13,130 nucleotides of DNA. Source: JACDDK01 sp041747155 (GTDB taxonomy: Bacteria > Actinomycetota > Rubrobacteria > Rubrobacterales > Rubrobacteraceae). The stretch lies in NCBI GenBank assembly GCA_041747155.1, contig JBGTFQ010000122.1:1-13130 (forward strand), in the 5' to 3' direction. A model generated the notes under the pieces. That model did no database searches, was not told the DNA's origin, and saw only the letters and a program-made list of their open reading frames with translations. The first letter of the stretch is position 1, and each line of letters begins with the position of its first letter. This document shows, piece by piece, positions 1-5,642 of the stretch. The translations under genes and the position numbers were made by a program.

Positions 1-221
1 CTGGCATCCACGGTCGGTATCCGTACAGAAGAGACTGGCTCAGAGTCTTTGGTCGGCACGAGAAGGAGAAGCAGGATCAAGACTATTAGGCCGAGAAATA
101 GGATCAGCCTCCGTCGACGGTGCTTTTGCCGACGAACTCTATTGCGAACACGACGCTCGCGCGTGGCGCGGCGAGTCTCCGTCTCCCACGGTGTAAGCGT
201 TCTTGGCGCCGGGGCGTAAAT
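1..221 (-). CDS. N-terminal part of a membrane-anchored or exported protein (runs off left edge)
   Basis: An open frame on the minus strand runs from an in-frame stop at 237-239 to the left edge. It encodes about 25 mixed residues, then a strongly basic stretch (RVRRQKHRRRR), then a hydrophobic run of about 15 residues (LILFLGLIVLILLLL, about 62-38 in window coordinates), then a Ser/Pro/Thr-containing extracellular-type stretch. That is the pattern of a signal anchor or signal peptide with a very basic N-region. No ATG, GTG or TTG lies in frame before the hydrophobic segment. The best start is an ATT at 219-221 with GGAGGG at 225-230 upstream. A later TTG or CTG start inside the membrane segment is possible but would destroy the basic region. 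The function cannot be told from the fragment; cell-envelope proteins often look like this. The reality of the gene is fairly likely, its start uncertain. Confidence 0.5.
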   Translation of the reverse strand, partial: MYAPAPRTLTPWETETRRATRERRVRNRVRRQKHRRRRLILFLGLIVLILLLLLVPTKDSEPVSSVRIPTVDA

Positions 222-230
222 GTTCCCTCC

Positions 231-280
231 AACCTCTTAGCATCCACCCGGCAAACCCACAGGTTCTTAGAGTGGATGCT
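231..280. repeat. Interleaved inverted repeats upstream of the left-edge gene
   Basis: AACCT at 231-235 is complementary to AGGTT at 261-265, and AGCATCCAC at 239-247 is perfectly complementary to GTGGATGCT at 272-280. The two pairs interleave (S1, S2, S1', S2'), the order of an H-type pseudoknot, although the 9-base pair alone would form a simple hairpin. On the minus strand this is the leader of the left-edge gene, and the 231-235 arm touches its GGAGGG site. The complementarity is seen directly; a regulatory role is inference. Confidence 0.3.
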
Positions 281-285
281 GTATT

Positions 286-301
286 GTCCTACTAACAGGA
301 C
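286..301. repeat. Short inverted repeat GTCCT-N6-AGGAC
   Basis: A perfect 5-base inverted repeat with a 6-base spacer lies upstream of the left-edge minus-strand gene, where its promoter would be expected. It could be an operator half-site pair, but 5-base arms are short enough to arise by chance. Confidence 0.15.
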
Positions 302-326
302 GCAAAGGCTAGAGGCAGTGAAGGTG

Positions 327-350
327 AAAATCAAGCCTCAGGCTCGATTT
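327..350 (-). terminator. Possible intrinsic terminator of the CAP-domain gene
   Basis: Read on the minus strand, AATCGAGCC, a three-base loop TGA and GGCTTGATT form a 9-pair stem with one G-U pair, followed directly by a T run (plus-strand AAAA at 327-330). It lies about 30 bases past the stop codon of the CAP-domain gene. A second, AT-rich inverted repeat (AAAGATA at 356-362, TATCTTT at 371-377) sits between. The stem is only moderately GC-rich, so the call is tentative. Confidence 0.4.
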
Positions 351-381
351 AACCCAAAGATAACCGAGGCTATCTTTCCGA

Positions 382-933
382 TTAGCGAGTACCGAAATCC
401 GTCGTCCACATAGTCACGTTGTTCGTACCCTTGTAATTGCCGTTGACGGCTCCGATTCCAACCTCTCGAAACTTGCCATTCAGTATGTTCTTGCGGTGTC
501 CACTGCTCTTCATCCAATGTCCGAAGATTCTACTCGGCGAACCATAAGACCCAGAGCCGTAGGCGATGTTTTCACCGGCGGTACGGTACTTGTAGCCTGC
601 TTGATTCATGCGCTGGAAAGGTGTCGTGCCGCTCTTAGAGTTATGGGAGAAGTAATCTTTCTGGATCATATCCAGAGAATGGGCTTCAGCAGCTCGCTGC
701 AGAGCAGGATGGACACAGAGCCTCTTGAGACCTTTGTTGGCTCGTATGCGGTTGTGTTTGTTGAGCATGACTTTCTCGTTCGAGTCCAGGGTGACGCGCT
801 TTCCGGTGCAGCCCTTCACTTTTACAGTGCTTGCGGCATCCGCAGCTTCGGGACGCACCGCTGTGAAGCCTACGGCTATGATGGTCGCCATTGCGACAGC
901 CAGGAATATTGTAGCGGTATGACGGATGGTCAT
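382..933 (-). CDS. Secreted CAP (SCP/YkwD-like) domain protein
   Basis: The 183-residue product begins with a signal peptide: a hydrophobic stretch at about residues 9-25 and a likely cleavage site in the Ala-rich ADAAS at 31-35. The rest is one CAP domain. Visible family features are HNRIRANKGL near residue 60, the helix with AEAHSLDM then YFSHNS, the GENIAYG motif, and HWMKSSGHRKNIL, which supply the conserved His/Glu cavity residues. It ends soon after WTTDFG, typical of bacterial YkwD-type proteins without extra repeats. AGAGG lies 7 bases before the ATG. Bacterial CAP proteins are exported and mostly of unknown biochemical role, linked to the envelope, sporulation or stress. It is not obviously co-transcribed with the gene upstream, because a hairpin separates them. 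Confidence 0.9.
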   Translation of the reverse strand: MTIRHTATIFLAVAMATIIAVGFTAVRPEAADAASTVKVKGCTGKRVTLDSNEKVMLNKHNRIRANKGLKRLCVHPALQRAAEAHSLDMIQKDYFSHNSKSGTTPFQRMNQAGYKYRTAGENIAYGSGSYGSPSRIFGHWMKSSGHRKNILNGKFREVGIGAVNGNYKGTNNVTMWTTDFGTR

Positions 934-964
934 TCGAGAACCTCTTTGTTTGCTTTCAAAGCTT

Positions 965-974
965 ACATATATGT
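965..974. promoter_or_regulatory. Palindrome ACATATATGT in the CAP-gene promoter region
   Basis: A perfect 10-base palindrome lies 32 bases upstream of the CAP-gene start, in the only AT-rich stretch of the 934-1015 intergenic region. It overlaps the place where a -10 element would lie on the minus strand. It may be an operator or just AT-rich promoter sequence; nothing else identifies a regulator. Confidence 0.2.
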
Positions 975-989
975 TATCGACAAATGGGA

Positions 990-1014
990 TGAAAAGCTTT
1001 AGCCCGTCGGGAAA
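990..1014 (-). terminator. Possible terminator after the 252-residue membrane protein gene
   Basis: On the minus strand, the stop codon of the 252-residue gene (1016-1018) is followed by CTTTCCCGACGGGCTAAAG, which can fold as CCC/GGG plus CTTT/AAAG with a bulge, and then by CTTTTC. The stem is imperfect and short. Confidence 0.3.
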
Positions 1015-1015
1015 G

Positions 1016-1774
1016 TTATTTGTTGATGGATCTTATAAAGGTGACGATGAAGATGGCGGAGATCAGCATGAGTCCACCGGCGGCTATGAGTCCCAGAGAA
1101 ACGAAAACGATGGTTCCGGTGCCTGCGTCACCCCAGGTTTGAGTGGCCCAAACAAAGGCGAACAGCGAGGCGAAGAAGGTCATTAGGATTAAGATCATGC
1201 CGCCCGGCAAGTCACGTATCTGGATCGCCGCCCGTTCCACGGCGTATGACGTCCGGCCTCTCGGGTATCCGGTCTCCCGGACGTTTCGGAGGGCTCCTTG
1301 AAACTCTCTCTCGTCGGCGAGACCTATAACCCGTGAGAGGTAGTATGCCTCGTTCGGAGATTTCCCCATCCGCAGAAGCTCGACGTAGTTGCGTCGGTAG
1401 ATCTCGACCGCTCCCGAGTGCGGGGAGGCGAGTTGTTTAAGGAAAGCGTGGGTGTCGATCCGGTTGGCGTAGCGGCGAGCTTCCTGTTGCGGCGACCAAC
1501 CCTCGCGGTTGGGAGTGCGATCCCGCCTTCGATCCTCGCGACCGCCGGAAATCTCCGATACCTCCAGAAAGAACATCTCGCGCGAAAACTCTATAGACGA
1601 CTGACGCTCCCGACGACGAGAAGAAATCTCCGTGCGGATGCCGCGCGACCGGTACTCCTCGCGCCTCATCCGGTAGACTTGCTCCTGATAGAAATCCTTC
1701 TCGTCTAAAGAGTCGGAGGAATCCCGCAGCCTATAAGCCTCTTCGAGCGTCTCTGGTATCTGACGATCTTCCAT
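1016..1774 (-). CDS. Hypothetical membrane protein, charged N-terminal domain and two C-terminal TM helices
   Basis: I do not recognise the family. The 252-residue protein has a highly charged, Arg/Glu-rich N-terminal part (about 1-110) and a helical stretch at about 110-165. Two hydrophobic segments follow, at about 192-212 and 221-247, and a short basic tail (RSINK). This suggests a cytoplasmic domain held by a C-terminal hairpin of two membrane helices. No enzyme motif or nucleotide-binding signature is visible. No clear ribosome-binding site precedes the ATG; the region just upstream is AT-rich. It lies in the same direction as the next gene upstream (ends at 1865), which also has two membrane helices, but the 90-base gap leaves co-transcription open. 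Confidence 0.6.
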   Translation of the reverse strand: MEDRQIPETLEEAYRLRDSSDSLDEKDFYQEQVYRMRREEYRSRGIRTEISSRRRERQSSIEFSREMFFLEVSEISGGREDRRRDRTPNREGWSPQQEARRYANRIDTHAFLKQLASPHSGAVEIYRRNYVELLRMGKSPNEAYYLSRVIGLADEREFQGALRNVRETGYPRGRTSYAVERAAIQIRDLPGGMILILMTFFASLFAFVWATQTWGDAGTGTIVFVSLGLIAAGGLMLISAIFIVTFIRSINK

Positions 1775-1809
1775 GAAAAGTATCTACCCTAAACTGTCGT
1801 TTCTACGCG

Positions 1810-1824
1810 CCGAAACCCCTTCGG
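1810..1824. repeat. Hairpin-forming inverted repeat CCGAA-N5-TTCGG
   Basis: A 5-pair stem with a 5-base loop lies between two leftward genes. It has no T run on either side, so it is not a standard intrinsic terminator. It could weakly insulate the two genes. Confidence 0.2.
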
Positions 1825-1864
1825 AGTCCAAATAATATCATGCTCACCATCCCGCTAATACCCC

Positions 1865-2395
1865 CTAACCGCCCTCTAAACCCTTCGGGTCTCCGCCTTC
1901 CACCTGCTCCCACAAACTATAGAAAATTCCCCCACCCCGCACCCGAACATCCAGATGACCCTTGGCCGCCAAACTCTGCAACATCTCATCGGCCCCAGCG
2001 ACAGTGAGCGAAGTATTCATCGCCACCTGAGCGGGCGATAACTCCCCACCCCGCTGCAACGCGCCTAGAAGCTCCTTCTCCTGCGTTCCCTCCGGCAAGG
2101 CTTCTTCGCGAGAGTCCACGAGACCAGCGATACCTCTGGCGAAAACACTAAAAGCTGGAAACACCGCCCATCCGAAAACGAAGACCAACCACCACATCTG
2201 AGGAACAGCTATCAGTACCGTAGCCGCCGCCAGAAGCACGAGACCCCCGGTAACTACGCCCGTCACGGCCTGGGCTTTAGGACTCATGCCGTCAATGTCA
2301 ACGCCGATATCGTCCCAAAACTCGTCCGTATCGCCCCGCTTGCGAGCGCGACGCTCTGAACGATTTTTCCGCTCCTGGTTGGGCATCTTCTCCAC
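1865..2395 (-). CDS. Small membrane protein with a C-terminal winged-helix-like domain
   Basis: Not recognised as a named family. I chose the GTG at 2393-2395, giving 176 residues, because GGAGG ends 7 bases upstream; an ATG three codons later is too close to that site, and a longer ATG frame from 2464 would bury it. The N-terminus is rich in Arg, Lys, Glu and Asp. Two membrane helices follow at about residues 44-64 and 68-88. The C-terminal part, about 103-160, has a helix pattern (KELLGALQRGGELSPAQVA, then ADEMLQSLAAKGHL, then a glycine wing) that resembles a winged-helix domain. A membrane-bound regulator is possible but only inferred from that pattern. A promoter-like TATATT lies just upstream. 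Confidence 0.6.
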   Translation of the reverse strand: MEKMPNQERKNRSERRARKRGDTDEFWDDIGVDIDGMSPKAQAVTGVVTGGLVLLAAATVLIAVPQMWWLVFVFGWAVFPAFSVFARGIAGLVDSREEALPEGTQEKELLGALQRGGELSPAQVAMNTSLTVAGADEMLQSLAAKGHLDVRVRGGGIFYSLWEQVEGGDPKGLEGG

Positions 2396-2413
2396 GGATG
2401 TACCTCCGACATC

Positions 2414-2441
2414 AATATAGCACGGCCCGGCGATTGTCCGA
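2414..2441 (-). promoter_or_regulatory. Possible promoter for the winged-helix-like membrane protein
   Basis: On the minus strand TATATT (plus 2414-2419) lies 18 bases before the chosen GTG, with a weak -35-like TCGGAC 16 bases further upstream. The short leader would carry the GGAGG site. Only the -10 hexamer is close to consensus. Confidence 0.3.
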
Positions 2442-2510
2442 GCGGTCCCGTAAGCTGGCGGCAACGCCCGAAACTGCTAACCTCTCCAGAGGATAGAGGA
2501 GGCTTTACCG

Positions 2511-3875
2511 ATGGATATAAAACAGCGTGTGGACAGACAGAGAGAAAACTTTTTGGAGGAGCTTTCGGAGTTTCTGCGAATGCCGTCCATCTCAGCGAGC
2601 GAGGAGGAGACCGGCGGCTTCCGTGAGTGCGCCGAATGGGTGCGCAGCAAGCTGGAAGAAGCTGGAGCCGAGGCCCGATTGATGGAGACTGACGGCCATC
2701 CGGTCGTGTACGCGGAGCTTGGAAGCGGAGACCGAACACTGCTCTCTTACGGCCACTACGACGTGCAGCCACCGGAACCCCTGGATCTCTGGGACTCCAA
2801 ACCGTTCGAGCCGACCGTCCGGGATGGCGTTCTCTACGCTCGCGGCGTGGCGGATGACAAGGGCGATGTTATGGCTCGCATTCAGGCGTTGCGGTTGTAT
2901 ATAGAGGAGCACGGTCAGCCACCGTTCAAGCTGAAGTTCCTGATCGAAGGTGAAGAAGAAGTCGGTTCCCCGAACCTGGCAAATTTTGTCCGGGCAAACG
3001 CAGAACTCCTCGCCGCCGACGCCTGCCTGTGGGAAGGTGCGATGAAAGACGAAGCCGGAAGACCTTCCATCGAGTGCGGCACCAAGGGGATGGCCTACGT
3101 CGAGCTTCGAACGACGGGCGCATCGCACGACCTTCACAGCATGTACGGCGGCCTCGCGCCGAATCCGGTTTGGCGGCTCATTCAGGCGTTGCGGACTATA
3201 AAAGATGAGCATGGCCGCATCACACTGGACGGCTTTGAAGACCTGATCGAAGCTCCATCCGAACAGGAACTCGAAGCTATAGAGAACATCCCCTTCGACG
3301 AGGCCGCCCTGAAGAAGCTCTGGGGCGTCGAAGCTTTCGACCGCGACCTCACCGGCCCGGATGCCCTTAAAGAGTTGCTGTTGCGCCCGACGGCGAACAT
3401 CGCGGGCATCCAATCCGGGTACACGGGGCCGGGTGCCAAGACTATCGTACCGAGCGAGGCATTCGTGAAGATGGATTTCCGGCTCGTGATGGGCCAGAGT
3501 CCGGAGCCAGTCTTGAAGCTCTTGCGCGAGCATCTCGACCGTCGAGGCTTCGATGATGTGGAGATTGTGGATCTTCATGGTGTGGAGGCAGCGAAGACGC
3601 CGGTTGATTCGCCCGTAGTGCGGACGGCGGTTGGGGCATGGCGGGATCTCGACCGCGACGACGCGGTGGTCTTCCCGACGATCGGCGGGAGCGGGCCGAC
3701 CTCGTTGTTCGCATCCGAGCTTGGGATACCCACGATCATGACCGGCAACGTCGCAAACGCCGGTAGCCGCATCCACTCCCCCAACGAATCCATCCTGATA
3801 GAGGACTACCTTGAGACGGTTAGATACTTCGCCCGGTTCTTCAAGCGATTCGGCGACGAAGGAGCTTCAGCTTGA
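2511..3875 (+). CDS. M20 family dipeptidase (metallopeptidase)
   Basis: A 454-residue cytoplasmic zinc peptidase of the M20 dipeptidase/ArgE/CPG2 type, full length for the family. Visible motifs are GHYDVQP (residues 81-87), carrying the first metal-ligand His and Asp; GVADDKGD (112-119), with the bridging Asp; and EGEEEVGS (146-153), with the catalytic Glu and a metal-ligand Glu. A C-terminal RIHSPNE supplies the last ligand His. A central dimerisation/lid domain lies between. Such enzymes hydrolyse short peptides or N-acyl amino acids; the exact substrate cannot be read from sequence. GAGGAGG lies 8 bases before the ATG. The stop codon overlaps the start of the next gene (TTGA), so the two are probably translated in series. 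It may be a housekeeping gene at the edge of the accessory block. Confidence 0.93.
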   Translation: MDIKQRVDRQRENFLEELSEFLRMPSISASEEETGGFRECAEWVRSKLEEAGAEARLMETDGHPVVYAELGSGDRTLLSYGHYDVQPPEPLDLWDSKPFEPTVRDGVLYARGVADDKGDVMARIQALRLYIEEHGQPPFKLKFLIEGEEEVGSPNLANFVRANAELLAADACLWEGAMKDEAGRPSIECGTKGMAYVELRTTGASHDLHSMYGGLAPNPVWRLIQALRTIKDEHGRITLDGFEDLIEAPSEQELEAIENIPFDEAALKKLWGVEAFDRDLTGPDALKELLLRPTANIAGIQSGYTGPGAKTIVPSEAFVKMDFRLVMGQSPEPVLKLLREHLDRRGFDDVEIVDLHGVEAAKTPVDSPVVRTAVGAWRDLDRDDAVVFPTIGGSGPTSLFASELGIPTIMTGNVANAGSRIHSPNESILIEDYLETVRYFARFFKRFGDEGASA

Positions 3876-4453
3876 CGGAGAAGAGTCAGGGACTCGACCT
3901 CCCGGAGCGCGTTCGCCAGAGCATCGCTTCCGCAGTGAGCGAACGAGGTCCACAGGCGCGGACGGTCTCGACGCAGGGGCGAGAGTCAATGCGTCCACCG
4001 CAGGGTCATATAGTGGCGGCGGCTTCGCGGGAGGAGATCGACGGCATCCGGGGTCCGGCTCGCATCGTGCGCCAACTTGAGTTCTATAAGACCTTCTACG
4101 GTCCCGTTGTGCGCCTGGCATTCACCGTATATCCGATGGACGGCAGAGACTTGAGCGCGGCCACACTCTTGAATATCTCTCAAGTCTCCGGAGACGCGGC
4201 GATGACCGGGCTGGGGCGTCAGAAGAATATCTTTCTTCACTTCTATTACGAGGAAGATGGCGACCTCGTTTATGCGTTCTCCAAAGAAATACCGAACGGC
4301 GAGGATCAGCGCTCCGAGGCCAAGAAGATCCTGAAGATGGCCCGCGACAACTTCGCCGACACCCCCGAAGAACGCCGCGCCTTCCGGTCGGCGGTCGGGC
4401 TGGCGGAGCGGCAGTTCGAGTTGCCCGTACCCGTGCCGGAGGATGAGGGATAG
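3872..4453 (+). CDS. Unrecognised 193-residue protein upstream of the NurA/HerA-like pair
   Basis: I do not recognise this family. The start is a TTG at 3872-3874, overlapping the dipeptidase stop in a TTGA arrangement, with GAAGGAG 7 bases upstream. The first 50 residues or so look flexible and charged. The middle (about 68-135) has alternating strands and helices, with RQLEFYKTFYGPVVRLAF, a DLSAATLLN segment and a FLHFYYEEDGDLVYAF strand pair. The C-terminus (about 140-180) is helical. There is no signal peptide, membrane helix or known catalytic motif. It ends 11 bases inside the next gene, so it is very likely co-expressed with the NurA-like and HerA-like proteins. It could be an accessory subunit of that complex; this is inferred from position only. 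Confidence 0.75.
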   Translation: MTEKSQGLDLPERVRQSIASAVSERGPQARTVSTQGRESMRPPQGHIVAAASREEIDGIRGPARIVRQLEFYKTFYGPVVRLAFTVYPMDGRDLSAATLLNISQVSGDAAMTGLGRQKNIFLHFYYEEDGDLVYAFSKEIPNGEDQRSEAKKILKMARDNFADTPEERRAFRSAVGLAERQFELPVPVPEDEG

Positions 4454-5642
4454 TCTTCGGGCGGAGTCCCGCGTATACTTGCCCGCAATGCTAGCGGGGA
4501 ACGCTTCAACGGATTTCGTCTCACGCATCGGCCAGGCGCTGGAAAGTGCTAGTCGCAGGGGTATCCATGTGACTGCCGGTGCCGGGACGGTCCATCTGGA
4601 GTCCCAGCAATTCGCTCACCGTCCAGCGGAGGACGAGGAGGACGATGCGCCGCCGGGTCGTCCGCACCATCTAGAAGAGCCACCGGGGCCGCGGCATCCG
4701 GGCGAACATGATGGCACTTCACGGCTATGCTACTTCCTGGATGGGGTTCAGAGTACCCGTGAGTTGGGGCGCATCGGAATGTCGCCTTTGATCGTGGCTA
4801 CCGTCGCGGCGGTCGTGGTCAACCGCTTCGAGCGTAGGTTCTCCCGCATGTCTTTAGAAGACGCTCCGGTCGTGGTGCAGGCTGTGATCCTGCCTCGAAG
4901 CGCCGGGGACGCCGATGTTCAGGCTTTCTGGGAACTACTGATCGAAGCTGGCTTCTCCGAGCTTGGCCCGGAAGAAGCCCCAACTACGGGACACGTGATC
5001 CTTGATTCCGCCGAGTACATGGCCGATGCCGACCCTTCGGACTACGTTGGGATGCGCGAACGAGCGCGAGTCAGGGTGCGGGCGCTCAGGGAACGTCTGG
5101 AAGCGGAGATGCTACGGCGGTGGGAATTGGACGACCAGACACTCGCCGATCCGGACGCCTGGATCGCCGTGGACGGCCAACTCAAAGACATCAAGGAGTC
5201 GAACCGCAGGGCCGTCGGCCTCATAAAAAGCGTCGCCCGCCCGGAGTTCGTCGGCAAGGACGTTGGGATGCTCCTCGACCTCGAACCTGGGATGAGGACC
5301 ACAAGCTTCATACCGGACTGGCAACTCAGGCGCAGCGTGGGAGAGCAGCGCACATCATGGTATCTGCGGATGTGGCCCCAGCAGAGCGGCGCCGACGCTC
5401 TAGGTTCACTCATGAGGATCGAAGCTCCAAGAGACACCAAGCCCTCGCAGATAGATGAGATCAGCCGCTGGGTTCTGGCCGAACGCGCCCCTTTGGCGAA
5501 ACCAGACCCGCGCTGGCCCGCCATGATCTACCCGATCCACTACGTCGAGAAAGTCCTAAAACCCCTCGTCCAAAGCGCGGAACGCTCCTACTCGAAACTC
5601 GAACGCCAACTCTTGTCCGGCCCGACAAACGGAGGAACCTAG
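4443..5642 (+). CDS. NurA-like nuclease, partner of the HerA-like ATPase
   Basis: A 399-residue protein that I assign to the NurA superfamily (RNase H-like 5'-3' nuclease) from its layout and from the HerA gene directly after it. Landmarks are CYFLDGVQS (Asp100, equivalent to the first catalytic Asp strand), VILDSAEYM near 185-193, AVDGQLKDI followed by GLIKSV (Asp244 and the family's Gly-x-x-Lys strand), a SWYLRMWP strand near 305-312, MRIEAP (Glu327), and YPIHYVEK near the C-terminus. An acidic, proline-rich low-complexity insert occupies about residues 60-92. The start is uncertain: the ATG at 4443 has GGAGG directly against it, and an ATG at 4488 has no clear site. The stop touches the next ATG. 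NurA cuts DNA ends while bound to a HerA hexamer. Metal-ligand conservation is only partly certain by eye. Confidence 0.65.
   Translation: MRDSLRAESRVYLPAMLAGNASTDFVSRIGQALESASRRGIHVTAGAGTVHLESQQFAHRPAEDEEDDAPPGRPHHLEEPPGPRHPGEHDGTSRLCYFLDGVQSTRELGRIGMSPLIVATVAAVVVNRFERRFSRMSLEDAPVVVQAVILPRSAGDADVQAFWELLIEAGFSELGPEEAPTTGHVILDSAEYMADADPSDYVGMRERARVRVRALRERLEAEMLRRWELDDQTLADPDAWIAVDGQLKDIKESNRRAVGLIKSVARPEFVGKDVGMLLDLEPGMRTTSFIPDWQLRRSVGEQRTSWYLRMWPQQSGADALGSLMRIEAPRDTKPSQIDEISRWVLAERAPLAKPDPRWPAMIYPIHYVEKVLKPLVQSAERSYSKLERQLLSGPTNGGT

Noticed and set aside
496..1002. 168-codon plus-strand frame opposite the CAP gene
   Set aside because: It is antisense to the CAP-domain gene, which has a signal peptide and conserved motifs. 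No independent coding signal.
2481..2492. CCTCT-CC-AGAGG as a hairpin before the dipeptidase gene
   Set aside because: A two-base loop is sterically unfavourable, and the second arm mostly reflects the purine-rich ribosome-binding region.
2592..3776. 394-codon minus-strand frame opposite the dipeptidase
   Set aside because: It is antisense to a clear M20 peptidase with all metal motifs. The product is Arg/His-rich with no domain pattern, as expected from a high-GC antisense frame.
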